Positions 45,227 through 54,470 of a stretch of 64,000 nt of DNA are shown here, piece by piece. Position 1 is the first letter of the stretch; each line of letters starts with the position of its first letter. The DNA is from Candidatus Streptomyces philanthi. Its GTDB lineage: Bacteria; Actinomycetota; Actinomycetes; Streptomycetales; Streptomycetaceae. Where the stretch lies: NCBI GenBank assembly GCA_018114805.1, contig CP073042.1, forward strand, positions 310,001 to 374,000, given 5' to 3'. The translations under genes were made by a program, and so were the position numbers. The notes under the pieces were generated by a model, which saw only the letters and a program-made list of their open reading frames with translations, ran no database searches and was not told the DNA's origin.

Positions 45227-47183
45227 GCGGGACTCCAGGGGCGGGTGGCGGCGGCCTCGCGGGCGGCCTCGGACAACAGCGCGGAGCCGAGCGGTGAACC
45301 GATGCGAACGTACCCGGACTCCCGGTCGGCCTTGCGACCCCACCGGGTGAGCAGGTTGGCCTTGGCGGGCAGCGGGGCCCCGGCGGCCAGGGCACGCAGG
45401 GGTGCCGGCTCACCGTGCGCGGCGGAGCGCTCCAGGAGGACCTGTCGCACGGCCCGCCACAGCGCGGGTTCGAGTGTGGGGTGGAGGTCGGCGAGCGCGG
45501 CGAGCAACTCCGCGACGTGGTTGACCAGCAGGCATTAGACCACCCGGTCCCAGCCGCGGGGGGCGTCGTAGGTCATGGGACCGGCGACGTCGGCCGGCAG
45601 CGCCGCGAGGGTTCCCGCGTGCCGCGCGGCCAGCAGCTTGGTGCCCTCCAGGTCGCGGAAGAGCACCTGGCGCGGCCAGTTGTCACCGTCCACGCCGACG
45701 ACCACGTTCTGTAGGTGCGGTTCAAGTACCACACCGTGGTCGAAGTACGCCGCGAGTACGGGCGGTACGAGGAGTCGCAGGTACGCCTCCCAGCAGGCGA
45801 GCGCCGTCTCGGGCCCGGCGCCCTCGGGGTGCGCGGCGAGCAGGTGGCCGATCTGGGCGCCGCCGGTGGGGTACTCGTCGGCGACGGCGGCGGCGAGCAG
45901 CCCGGTCACGCTGGGCGCCAGCCGGTCCGTCAGGCCCTCGCGGACGATGACGCCGAACCCCTCGGCCAGTTCGCGGTCGGCGCCCGGGTCGCCGGTGCGC
46001 AGCGCGAGCGTGCGGTAGGCGGGCTCGCGCAGCAGCTCGCAGCCGGGGAAGCGGGCGCTGAGGTCGCGGGCGACCGGCTCCAGCATCCCGGTGAGGGCCA
46101 CCGCGCCCGCCAGCTCGTACTCGGCGTTCTTCCGCAGGCAGTTGGTGATCCGCACGTTGAGGCTGAACTTCAGGAACACGCGCCCATCGTAGAGGGTGCG
46201 CACCGACGCGGTGGGCGTGAACCACGGCCCGCCGGGGCCCAGGTCCCGGACGTCGCCGCGGGCGATGGCGGCCCGCAGCGCGGGGTGGTCGCGCAACATG
46301 GCGTACTGCCAGGGGTGCGCCGGCAGGGGCAGGTAGCCGTCGGGGACCGGGCGCTGTCGGTCGAGGGCAGCAGCCAACGCGCCTTCGGACACCGCCTCCT
46401 GCCGCACCCGGTCGGCGCGCACGGCGAGGTGGTGCAGCGGGAAGCGGGCGCCGGTCTCGGGCGCGTACCGGCGCCAGCCGTCCGCGCTGCCGGAGCGGGC
46501 CTTGGGCGTGGGGTGGAACCGGTGGCCGAAGAGGAGCGACTGCTCGGACGCGAGATAGGCCAGGTTCCGGTCGCGGCACGCGCCGTGCCCGTGCGGGAGC
46601 GGCCCGGCGGCCCGCCCCGGTGCGGCCGGCGGGCGCGGCGCGCTCTCGTGCCGTACGAGCTCGGGCGGGCGCCCGGACGGCGCGCTGGGGCCGGGCCGCC
46701 CGACCGCGGCGGCCGGGTCCTGGGCGGGGACGCGGCTCGGCGCGCCGGCGGTCCGGGCGGGTGGGGCGCCCGGGTGGCCGGCGCCGGCGGGTGGCTCGGG
46801 GAGCGCGGCGCGGCGGTGACGCCGGCGTGGCTGAGGCCGACCTGCTCGATGAACTCGTCGTTGGCCACCCCGGTGCGCAGCCGCAGCTCCCGGTCCACGC
46901 GGGCGGCGAGGCCGCGCCAGGACAGTTCGGCCCAGGCGTCGCCGCGGCGCTCGGTCACGGGCCCGGTGAACCGGTGCGCGCCAATCAGCGAGGTGCGGCG
47001 CAGACGGACGCGCAGCAGGACGCCGCTGCGCGGCATGCGGAGCTGTAAGTGCCCCTCGCTGACCGCGGTGTGGCGTTCCGGGCCCGACATCTCGCGCAGC
47101 AGGCAGTTGAGCAGGGTGTGGGCCACCGCCTCGTCGGCCGAGACGAGGGCCAGGGCGGCGACGCGGGGCAAGGTGGATGACAT
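45223..47183 (-). pseudogene. IucA/IucC-family NIS siderophore synthetase no. 2, with TAA and frameshift
   Basis: NRPS-independent siderophore synthetase, about 650 residues, joining citrate-type carboxylates to amines or alcohols with ATP. ATG 47183 is fused to the preceding TGA (TGAATG). The first ~115 residues (LPRVAALALVSADEAVAHTL, GDAWAELSWRGLAARVDREL) are followed by a Pro-rich stretch where the frame changes (about 46800-46610). The core then reads HFHPTPKARSG-type (GHRFHPTPKARSGSADGWRR), HPWQYAML, TASVRTLYDGRVFLKFSLNV, RITNCLRKNAE and VVLEPHLQNVVVGVDGDNWP. TAA 45535-45537 after RGWDRVV interrupts the frame before CLLVNHVAELLAALADLHPT, ending TGA 45223. Confidence 0.85.
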
Positions 47184-49076
47184 TCAGCGGCTCCAGCGTG
47201 AGGGAGGCAGCAGGTAGTTGGGACCGCTGACGTAGTGCTTGTTCACGTCGGCGGTCCCCGAAAGCTCCTTGGCGAGCAGCGTGCCCGCGGTGACCATCGC
47301 CTTGACCGGCAGTCGGTCGGCGTCCAGCACCCGGGCGCGCAGCACGGTGCCGGGCGCCGCGAGCGCGGCCGGGCCGGTGGCGGCGGCCGGGCCCAGTTGG
47401 TCGATTGCCTCCGTGAGGCGGCTGACCAGCAGGTCGATGAGGGTGCCCAGCGGGGCGCGGCCGGCGCGGGCCAGCTCGAAGACGAGGGCCCCGGCGCACA
47501 GGTGCACCGCGATGGTGGTGAACACGTCGGCGACGGGGCCGTCCCCGTCGACCAGGATGCGCGGGTCGTCGAAGCTGAGCGACTGCGACGCAGTGGCATC
47601 CTTCGGGGCGTCGGAGTTGAGGGCGTCGGTGGCGGGGGCGTCGGCGTTGAGGCGGGCCGCGAGGCGGGCCCGGTGCACCCGGGGCCCGTCGTGGTCCTTG
47701 ACGAGCAGTCGCAACCGGGTGCGCCCCGCGTCCTCGTCCGGCACGAGCGAGGTGTTCTGCTGATGGGCTTCGAGCCTCACGCCGTAGCCGAAGCACGTGA
47801 CGTGCCAGTCGAAGAGCAGCCGGAAGTACGCGTCGAGCAGGGCCAGCAGGTCGCCCCCGTAGAAGCGGTCGGCCAGCGCGTCGACCACGAGCGAGCCGTC
47901 CAGGCCGGCCGGGTAGCGGCGCACCAGGGCGGCGAGCAGTTCGTGCCCGGCGTGCAGGTAGGTCTGCTCGTCGGCGAGCAGGACGCTGTCCGCGAACCGG
48001 GGCTCACGGGCGAGCAGCGCCGCCGTCAGCCGCTGGCCCGCGGCCCCGTCGGTGAGCGTGCAGGGCTTGATGGTGCGCCGGTTGTGGCGCCCGAGGGTCG
48101 CCGTGGTCAGCGGCAGCTTGAGGTGGACGGTGGGGTCGTCGACGACGGCGACGGTCCGCATGGACAGCGTCGGCCGCACCGTCAGCCAGGCCCGGGGCGC
48201 CAGGTGCGCCCGATCGGCGAGGCCGGCCGCGCGCAGCGCCTCGGTGAGCGGCGGACCCACGGTGAGCGGGTGGACCGGCAGGGCGATGTGGTCGCCGCCG
48301 GCGCCGGCGTGGCCGAGCGCGCCGGGCGCGGGCCACCAGGCGGGCAACGGGCCGCTGCCCGCGCGCACCGCCGCGCGCGGCACGACCACCCACCGCAGCG
48401 CGAACGCGGGGTGGAACTCCGGCGCGTGCGCCCGCAGCCCGGGCACCTCCAGGCCGGGTCGGGCGGGCGCGGTGGGGTAGACCGGGTGGTCGCGGTGGGC
48501 GGCGAGGGTGTCGTACGCGAGGGAGCCGGCCAAGCCCCGCCAGTGGCTGGCCGGCCGCGCCCCGTACCGCGCGGCCACCTGGCGCAGCACGTCGGGGCGG
48601 GCCTCGGCGTGCAGGCGAAGGGTGGCTACCTCCTGCTCGCACTCGGCGACGAAGGCGTCGAACCTGGGCCGGTCCACGGGCTCGACCGCGGACCGCAGCC
48701 GGCCGAGGATGGGGCGCAGCCCGGCCAGCGTGCCCTGTTCGGCCTCCAGGACGGGGCGGCGGGCGCGCACCTCGCACTGGAAGCCGTCGGCCTCCACAGG
48801 CAGCAGCACCGGGCCGTCCGGCAGGGCGAGGCGGAGCCAGTCGCCGTCGGCGCGGCGCACCGGGCCGGCCCCGGAGCGCAGCCCGTAGGCGTCCTCCCGG
48901 AGCAGCGTGCTGAGCACCCGCAGCAACAGGTCGCCCGCGACCGCGTCGTGCGGCCCGCCGGCCGCCTCCCCGGCCCCGCCCGGGCCGGCGGCGGCCCGGC
49001 TCCGTGCCCCGTCCGGCTCCGTGCGGGCCGCCGCGCCCGCCGGCTCGCCCGGTCGCCAGGGCTGCCCGGTCCGCAC
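47184..49076 (-). CDS. IucA/IucC-family NIS siderophore synthetase no. 1
   Basis: Intact 630-residue NIS synthetase. GTG 49076 starts 13 bp after the ATP-grasp stop. A Gly/Ala-rich N-terminal tail is followed by ILGRLRSAVEPVDRPRFDAF and the family core: PVYPTAPARPGLE, HIALPVHPL, APRAWLTVRPTLSMRTVAVV, VHLKLPLTTATLGRHNRRTI, YGVRLEAHQQNTSLVPDEDA and a C-terminal TLLAKELSGTADVNKHYVSG. The early HP.K/H motif region is weaker than in synthetase no. 2, suggesting a different NIS subtype, as in PvsB versus PvsD. It is translationally linked to its neighbours. Confidence 0.88.
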   Translation of the reverse strand: MRTGQPWRPGEPAGAAARTEPDGARSRAAAGPGGAGEAAGGPHDAVAGDLLLRVLSTLLREDAYGLRSGAGPVRRADGDWLRLALPDGPVLLPVEADGFQCEVRARRPVLEAEQGTLAGLRPILGRLRSAVEPVDRPRFDAFVAECEQEVATLRLHAEARPDVLRQVAARYGARPASHWRGLAGSLAYDTLAAHRDHPVYPTAPARPGLEVPGLRAHAPEFHPAFALRWVVVPRAAVRAGSGPLPAWWPAPGALGHAGAGGDHIALPVHPLTVGPPLTEALRAAGLADRAHLAPRAWLTVRPTLSMRTVAVVDDPTVHLKLPLTTATLGRHNRRTIKPCTLTDGAAGQRLTAALLAREPRFADSVLLADEQTYLHAGHELLAALVRRYPAGLDGSLVVDALADRFYGGDLLALLDAYFRLLFDWHVTCFGYGVRLEAHQQNTSLVPDEDAGRTRLRLLVKDHDGPRVHRARLAARLNADAPATDALNSDAPKDATASQSLSFDDPRILVDGDGPVADVFTTIAVHLCAGALVFELARAGRAPLGTLIDLLVSRLTEAIDQLGPAAATGPAALAAPGTVLRARVLDADRLPVKAMVTAGTLLAKELSGTADVNKHYVSGPNYLLPPSRWSR

Positions 49077-49089
49077 GGCGCGGCGCGGT

Positions 49090-50328
49090 TCACGGCCGGA
49101 TCTCCCAGGTGTGGGCGGCCAGGAAGCGCGCCACGGCCTCGTCGACGGCCCGCTGGTCGGTGCCGCTGGCGCACAGGACGCCGAGGAAGTCGCGGTTGGT
49201 GTGGTGCAGCGGCCGGTGGGTGCCGATCTCGCGCAGCGGGCGGTAGTCGAGGCGTACGCCGTCGTGCGCGGTCCGGCTCGGGCCCGGCGCGGCGGTCAGG
49301 GTGCCGGCGCGGTCGGCGATCACGTACTCCATCCGCAGCCGGCCGAGGCGGTCGGCGGCCAGCGACGCGGGCAGGCGCTGGCCGGCGTGGGTGCGCAGGA
49401 CGTGGTCGAAGAGCGGGATGCCGAGCACGTCGGCCAGGGCCAGGTCGCACCGGTCGCCGATGGCCCGGTAGTTGACCTCGATGATCCTGGCGCGCCCGCC
49501 CTGCACCACGTACTCAGTGTGGCAGGCGCCGAAACCGACGCCCAACGCGCGCAGTTGGGCAAGCACCTGGTCGGTGTGCAGGGCGGGCCCGGGCAGCAGG
49601 CGCAGCCGCTCCTCGACGAAGTGCGGGGGCGGGGACAGCTCGGTGGCGAAGACGGCCACGGGGTGCAGACGGTCGCCGTCACCCAGGGTCTCCAGCGTGT
49701 GCAGCGGCCCGGTCAGGAACTCCTCGACCACCAGAGCGGCGCCGGGCCGTCGGCCCGCTATCTCGCGACAGCGGGCCAGGAGTTCGGCCTCGTCCGCCGC
49801 GAGGGCGACATCCTCGCTCGCGACGCCCTCGCGCGGCTTGACCACACAGGGGTAGGGCGGGTCGGCCCGCCGCACCGCGCGCGTCAGGCGTCCGGGGTCG
49901 TCCGGGGACGGCTGCGGGTGGAGTTCGGCGGAGAAGACGACGTCCTGCCTGGCCTCGGCGAGCGCGCGCCGCAGTTGGGCCTTGTTCTTGGTACGCAGCG
50001 CCGCGCGCCAGTCCTTTCCCGGCAGCCCGAAGAAGTCGGCGGCCAGCGCGGTCTGCGTCTGTAGGTGGTTGCTGTTGCTGAACACCGCGTCGGACCAGCC
50101 GGTGGCCGCGACGGCGGCGATGACCGCGCGGAAGTCCGCGACGTCGCAGGGCAGATACGTCAGCTCGGGCAGCGTGCCGCCGGCGGCGGCGTACCGGTCG
50201 TAGGCACGCTCGTGGGCGGCCGGCTGGTCGGTGAGGACGGTGACGGCGCAGCCGAGCCGGGCGGGGGCGGGGAGGAACCCCTCCGTGACGGAGTCGGTGG
50301 GGTTGACGGCGAGGAGGTGGAGCCGCAC
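49090..50328 (-). CDS. ATP-grasp ligase of the siderophore operon (PvsA-like)
   Basis: Intact 412-residue ATP-grasp carboxylate-amine ligase, first gene of the operon. GTG 50328. The N-terminal pre-grasp domain (MRLHLLAVNPTDSVTEGFLP) is followed by the ATP-binding module: KNKAQLRRALAEARQDVVFS, PCVVKPREGVASEDVALAAD, ALVVEEFLTGPLHTLETLGD, and the metal-binding region ARIIEVNYRAIGDRCDLALA. In vibrioferrin synthesis the ATP-grasp enzyme PvsA adds an amino acid to a citrate-derived intermediate. An IdeR/DmdR iron box lies 79 bp upstream, so expression should rise in iron starvation. Confidence 0.87.
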   Translation of the reverse strand: MRLHLLAVNPTDSVTEGFLPAPARLGCAVTVLTDQPAAHERAYDRYAAAGGTLPELTYLPCDVADFRAVIAAVAATGWSDAVFSNSNHLQTQTALAADFFGLPGKDWRAALRTKNKAQLRRALAEARQDVVFSAELHPQPSPDDPGRLTRAVRRADPPYPCVVKPREGVASEDVALAADEAELLARCREIAGRRPGAALVVEEFLTGPLHTLETLGDGDRLHPVAVFATELSPPPHFVEERLRLLPGPALHTDQVLAQLRALGVGFGACHTEYVVQGGRARIIEVNYRAIGDRCDLALADVLGIPLFDHVLRTHAGQRLPASLAADRLGRLRMEYVIADRAGTLTAAPGPSRTAHDGVRLDYRPLREIGTHRPLHHTNRDFLGVLCASGTDQRAVDEAVARFLAAHTWEIRP

Positions 50329-50406
50329 GGGCGGGGGGAGCCTTTCAGCGCAGGGGCGAACCCTTCGGGCGGGACAGCGAGGAAATCATTTCGCTCGACC
50401 AGACAG

Positions 50407-50425
50407 TAGGTTAGGTTTACCTAAG
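50407..50425. promoter_or_regulatory. Iron box (IdeR/DmdR/DtxR operator)
   Basis: TAGGTTAGGTTTACCTAAG closely follows the 19-bp actinobacterial iron box consensus TTAGGTTAGGCTAACCTAA. It is placed 79-97 bp upstream of the ATP-grasp start, the only AT-rich patch in this stretch, as expected for iron repression of a siderophore operon. Confidence 0.9.
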
Positions 50426-50960
50426 TCTGTTAATTCGGCACCTTCCGCTGTCAGGTGCCCCATCGGCCGCCCTCCGCCGGCGGCGTGCGCACCGGTCGTC
50501 CCACGCCCCGCGCGGCGCCCGCGCCGCCGGTCGCCCCTCGCCCCACCTCGGCCCCCCCTCATCGCCAGCTCCCCCTTCGCCGCGCCCCCGCCCCGGCGCC
50601 CCACGCCACCCCCGGGCGCCCGGCCCCACCCAAGGCGCCGGCTCCCGCCGGGGCGCCCGGTCGGGCCGGCACCGCTGACGGTAGTCGCCCCGATCGAGTG
50701 GCACCCCCCACCCGTGGGAGCGTCCCCCTGACGGGTCACGCACGGCGACGAGGTTCGGCCGCCCGGCGCGGGAGGGGTGACGGCGCGGCGGCGGGACACG
50801 GGCCGCGGAGTTCGGGGCGGCGGGAGTTCGGGACGCGGGGCGCGGGATGCGAGACGCAGGACACGGAGGGGCAACGGGCTCCGCCGGGCGTGGGGTTGGC
50901 CCGGGCCCGGGCTGCCGCTGCCCGATGGCCGGGTCCCGGCGAGGGGCCGGGGCGGGCGCG
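50426..50960. other. Gap of C/G-rich low-complexity DNA
   Basis: No gene seen between the iron box and the carboxyltransferase stop. Pro/Arg-coding low-complexity on both strands (50460-50900). TTAATTC at 50430-50436 may belong to the siderophore promoter. Confidence 0.5.
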
Positions 50961-52730
50961 CTAGCCGCGGCCCGCCGCGCGGCGGGCCGCGAGGCGCGTC
51001 GCGGGGTCCTGGGCGCGGAGGGTGGCGAGTTCGGCGCCGAGGATCGCGCCGAGGCGGGCCAGGAACGCGTGCGGCGCGTCGGCCGCGTCCGCCTCCTGGC
51101 CGGGCCCCCGCGCGGCCGCCGGGCCGGCGCCGTCCGACGGCCGCCGTCGGGCCCCTGCCCCTTCCCGCGCCCGCGTTCGCGGGGTCTCCTCCACGATCCG
51201 GTCCACGATGCCAGACGCCAGCAGATCGGCCGAGCGCACGCCCTGGCGCGCGGCCACCTCGTCGGCCCGCTCCGTGGTCCGGTACAGGATGGCCGACGCG
51301 CCCTCCGGCGGCAGCGGTGACAGCCACGCGTGCCGGGCCGCCAGCACCCGGTCGGCGGGCAGCAGGGCCAACGCGCCGCCGCCCGCGCCCTGGCCGAGCA
51401 ACAGGCACAGGGTCGGCGCGGGCAGCGTCACCAGGTCGGCCAGGCACCGGGCGATCTCCCCCGCCAGGCCGCCCTCCTCGGCGGCCTGGCTCAGCGCGGC
51501 CCCCGCCGTGTCCACGACGGTCAGCAGCGGCAGGCCCAACTCGGCGGCGACGCGCATGCCGCGCCGCGCCGTACGCAGCCCGGCCGGGCCGAGCGGCTGC
51601 CCGACGCCGGCCTCGGGGCGGGCGGCGTCGGGGTCGTAGTCGGGGCCGGGGTGGCCCCGGTCGTGGCCGAGGACGACGCACGGCGTGCCGCCCACCCGGG
51701 CCAGCGCCAGGAGCATGCCCGGGTCGTGCTCCCCGGCGCCGGTGCCGCTCAGCGGCGTGACGTCCTCGGCTGCGCCCTGCAACAGCGCCCGCACGCCGGG
51801 GCGTTCCGGGCGGCGCGAGCGCCGGATCGACTCGGCGGCCTCGGGCGCCGGCCCGCCGCCAGACACCCCGCCGCCGGACACCCCGCCGCCAGACACCCCG
51901 CCGCCAGACACCCCGGCGCCGGACACCTCGCCGCCGGACGCCCCGGCGGGCCCCGGCACGGTGGCCGGGGCGGCGGGTGCGGACGCGGCGGCCGGTCCTT
52001 CCGCGTGGTCGCCGGCCCGCCCGGTGGTCCGGCCGGCCGTCGGGCCACCACCACGCAGGACGCGCAGGGCGCGCGCCGCGGCGTCGGGCAGTTCGGCCGT
52101 CGGCAGCACCGCGTCCACCAGGCCATGGGCGTACAGGTGCTCGGCGACCTGCACGCCCTCGGGGAACCGTTCGCCGTAGAGCGCCTCGTGCACCCGGGGG
52201 CCCAGGAAACCGATGAGCGCGCCCGGTTCGGCGGTGGTGACGTGGCCGAGCGAGCCCCAGGACGCGAAGACGCCGCCGGTGGTGGGGTGGCGCAGATGGA
52301 CGAGGTAGGGCAGGCCGACCGCCTTGTGGGCCGCGATGGCCGCGGTGACCTTCACCATCTGCACGAACGCGACGGTGCCCTCCTGCATCCGGGTCCCGCC
52401 GGACGCGGGCGCGGCCAGCAGCGGCAGCCGCTCCGCGGTGGCCCGCCGCACGGCCCGTACCAGCCGCTCCCCCGCCGCGACCCCGATCGAGCCGGCCAGG
52501 AAGCCGAACTCGCAGGCGACGAGGGCCACCCGCGCCCCGGCGAGCAGGCCGCTTCCGGTGATGACGGACTCGTCGAGCCCCGTGCGCTCGCGGGCGCGCG
52601 CCAGGTCGGCGCGGTACTCCGGATCGGCTGGGGACACCGTGACCGTCTCGTCCCAGCAGCGCCAGCTCCCGGGGGCGATAACGGTCTCGATCAGTTCACG
52701 AGCGGTCGGACGAGAGTGCGTTCCGGTCAT
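50961..52730 (-). CDS. Fused acetyl/acyl-CoA carboxylase carboxyltransferase (AccD-AccA type)
   Basis: Intact 589-residue protein containing both carboxyltransferase halves, which move carboxyl from biotin to acyl-CoA. ATG 52730. N half (residues 1-225): DETVTVSPADPEYRADLARA, ITGSGLLAGARVALVACEFG, ASGGTRMQEGTVAFVQMVK, PTTGGVFASWGSLGHVTTAE. A ~100-residue Gly/Ser linker with GVSGG repeats follows. C half (~325-589): FGHDRG-like VVLGHDRGHPGPDYDP, PLLTVVDTAGAALSQAAEEG, LLLGQGAGGGALALLPADRV and LPPEGASAILYRTTERADEV. No biotin carrier or carboxylase gene is adjacent. The lack of the Cys4 zinc finger of E. coli AccD is normal in actinobacteria. Confidence 0.88.
   Translation of the reverse strand: MTGTHSRPTARELIETVIAPGSWRCWDETVTVSPADPEYRADLARARERTGLDESVITGSGLLAGARVALVACEFGFLAGSIGVAAGERLVRAVRRATAERLPLLAAPASGGTRMQEGTVAFVQMVKVTAAIAAHKAVGLPYLVHLRHPTTGGVFASWGSLGHVTTAEPGALIGFLGPRVHEALYGERFPEGVQVAEHLYAHGLVDAVLPTAELPDAAARALRVLRGGGPTAGRTTGRAGDHAEGPAAASAPAAPATVPGPAGASGGEVSGAGVSGGGVSGGGVSGGGVSGGGPAPEAAESIRRSRRPERPGVRALLQGAAEDVTPLSGTGAGEHDPGMLLALARVGGTPCVVLGHDRGHPGPDYDPDAARPEAGVGQPLGPAGLRTARRGMRVAAELGLPLLTVVDTAGAALSQAAEEGGLAGEIARCLADLVTLPAPTLCLLLGQGAGGGALALLPADRVLAARHAWLSPLPPEGASAILYRTTERADEVAARQGVRSADLLASGIVDRIVEETPRTRAREGAGARRRPSDGAGPAAARGPGQEADAADAPHAFLARLGAILGAELATLRAQDPATRLAARRAAGRG
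51856..51945. repeat. Six 15-bp tandem units encoding a GVSGG linker
   Basis: Units of CCGCCAGACACCCCG and close variants at 51856-51945. On the coding strand each gives five residues (GVSGG, with VSGAG and VSGGE variants), forming the flexible linker between the two carboxyltransferase halves. Repeat number is likely variable between strains. Confidence 0.9.
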
Positions 52731-52964
52731 GGGCTCACCATGCCACGTCCGGGTTCCACCGCGCTGCCGCTCGCCGCGGCCCAGCTCAGCGGCCTGGTTC
52801 CGGCCCCGACCCGGCCCGTCCGACGAGTGTGCGGGGCCGGGCTCGTTCGAAGAAAGTCCGGAAGGCGAACTTGACTTCAGGTTCGGTTGAAGTTGCATCG
52901 TTTTTCTGATGGTGCTGATCGCACCCGTGGAACGGCGCCGTCCGCCGAGCGGAGGGGGTTTCCG

Positions 52965-53597
52965 GTGAGGGTGGAAGTCTGGGTGGACGTGCTCTGCCCC
53001 TGGGGTTACATCGGCAAGCGGCGACTGGAGCGGGCGCTGGCCCGGTTCGACGGACGGGCCGAGGTGGAGATCGTGTGGCGGAGCCTGGAGCTCGATCCCG
53101 GCAGCCCGCGGACCACGAGCGGGCCCATCGCGAACCTGCTCGTGGAGTACGGCGTGTACGAGAGCCGGCGAACGGCGCTCCGGCAGTTCGAGATGATCAC
53201 GTACCTGGGGCAGCAGGAGGGGCTGGAGCTGCGCCCCGCCAGTACGGTGCCGGCGAACTCCTTCGACGCGCACCGGCTGCTGCACCTCGCCGCCGAGCGC
53301 GGGCAGGGCGAAGCCATGATCGAGCGGCTGCTGCGCGGCTGTCTGACCGAGAACGTGAACGTGGCCGACCACGCCGCGCTGGTGTCGCTGGGCCGCGAGG
53401 TGGGGCTCGACCACGCGGAGATGTGGTCGGTCTTGGACAGCGACGCGTACGCGGGAAGCGTGCTGGCCGACCGGGACCTGGCGCGGGAGCGCGGCCTGCG
53501 GGGTTCGCCGACGTTCGTGGTCGGCGGGCAGGCCGCGCCGCTGGGCGCGCCGTCGGTGGACACGCTCCTTGAGCTGTTGGGGCAGCCGGTGGGGTGA
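52965..53597 (+). CDS. DsbA-family oxidoreductase (FrnE-like)
   Basis: Intact 210-residue thioredoxin-fold protein. GTG 52965 lies ~10 bp after GGAGG. RVEVWVDVLCPWGYIGKRRL is the FrnE-type active site region, normally CPWC; here the second cysteine is glycine, so a disulfide-based redox cycle is impossible and an isomerase or glutathione/mycothiol transferase-like role is more likely if the base is right. The helical insertion (YGVYESRRTALRQFEMITYL, HRLLHLAAERGQGEAMIERL) and cis-Pro region RGSPTFVVGGQAAPLGAPSV are typical. No signal peptide, so cytoplasmic. Confidence 0.88.
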   Translation: MRVEVWVDVLCPWGYIGKRRLERALARFDGRAEVEIVWRSLELDPGSPRTTSGPIANLLVEYGVYESRRTALRQFEMITYLGQQEGLELRPASTVPANSFDAHRLLHLAAERGQGEAMIERLLRGCLTENVNVADHAALVSLGREVGLDHAEMWSVLDSDAYAGSVLADRDLARERGLRGSPTFVVGGQAAPLGAPSVDTLLELLGQPVG

Positions 53598-53664
53598 CCC
53601 GCGGGCGCCCCGGGCCGGGCCACGGCGGAAGCGGCCCGGACCCGGGGCGACCGGTCCGCCGTGG

Positions 53665-54405
53665 TCAGCGCGTGTCGCGCAGCCAGTCCCGGTAGTGCGT
53701 GGGGGCCAGGTGGGCGCCGGGGCCCCCGGTGAGCACGTCACCGGTGACGGCGGCGAACATGCCGGCGGTGTCGTCTGTGCGTACGGGCTGGCCTTCGTGC
53801 CGCGCCGCCAGGGTGATCCTGCCGAGCTCATCCAGCGGGAAGACCTCGGGGCCCGCGACGTCGCGGGCCCCGTTCAGCGGCTCGCCGGTGGCGACGTCGA
53901 CGACCGCGTCCACGACGTCCGCCGCGGCGATCGGCTGGACGCGGGTGGCGGGCAGCCGGACCGCGCTCCCGTCCGAGGACCAGGACAGGATCGCGTCGAC
54001 GAACTCGAAGAACTGGGTGGCGCGCACGATGGAGTAGGGCGTCGGGCCCTGCCGCAGCAGCTCCTCCTGGAGGGTCTTGGCATGGTAGTAGTCGAGTTGG
54101 GGCACCTGGTCCACGCCGACGATGGACAGGACCACCTGGTGCCGGACGCCGGCCCGCTCGCCGGCCGCGAGCAGGTTGTCCGTGGCGGTGCGGAAGAAGC
54201 CCAGGGACGCCGCGTCGAACGTGGGCGAGTTCGCCACGTTGACCACGGTCTCGGCCCCCGTCAGGGCCTGGTCGAGCCCCTCGCCGGTGAGCAGGTCGAC
54301 GCCGGTGGACGGCGCCGCGGGCACGGCCTCGTGCCCCGCTGCGGCCAGCTTGCGGACCACCTGCGAGGCGATCAGCCCGGTCCTGCCGATGACTGTGAGC
54401 TTCAT
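53665..54405 (-). CDS. NAD(P)H-binding SDR/NmrA-like protein
   Basis: Intact 246-residue atypical short-chain dehydrogenase. ATG 54405 (MKLTVIGRTGLIASQVVRKL) starts with the nucleotide loop GxxGxxxxxV. Then SPTFDAASLGFFRTATDNLL, QVVLSIVGVDQVPQLDYYHA, KTLQEELLRQGPTPYSIVRA and a substrate domain ending HYRDWLRDTR. It has no catalytic Tyr-xxx-Lys in the usual place except YYHAK, so it may act as an NAD(P)H-dependent reductase or sensor. It is divergent from an Rrf2 regulator with two operator-like repeats between them, the common arrangement in Streptomyces. Confidence 0.87.
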   Translation of the reverse strand: MKLTVIGRTGLIASQVVRKLAAAGHEAVPAAPSTGVDLLTGEGLDQALTGAETVVNVANSPTFDAASLGFFRTATDNLLAAGERAGVRHQVVLSIVGVDQVPQLDYYHAKTLQEELLRQGPTPYSIVRATQFFEFVDAILSWSSDGSAVRLPATRVQPIAAADVVDAVVDVATGEPLNGARDVAGPEVFPLDELGRITLAARHEGQPVRTDDTAGMFAAVTGDVLTGGPGAHLAPTHYRDWLRDTR

Positions 54406-54470
54406 GCTCTCGCCTTTCACGCAAGTGCCGGAGGGCACGCCGGTGTTGGTCGGAGGCCGCGCCTCCAACT

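Noticed and set aside
14724..45537. Dedicated TAG-reading genetic code
   Set aside because: Natural TAG stops also occur here (11136-11138, 17399-17401, 35888-35890), and TAA/TGA premature stops occur too. No suppressor tRNA is visible; the only tRNA reads leucine CTC/CTT.
51856..51945. CRISPR-like array of regularly spaced units
   Set aside because: The 15-bp units are directly adjacent, in frame and encode a Gly/Ser linker.
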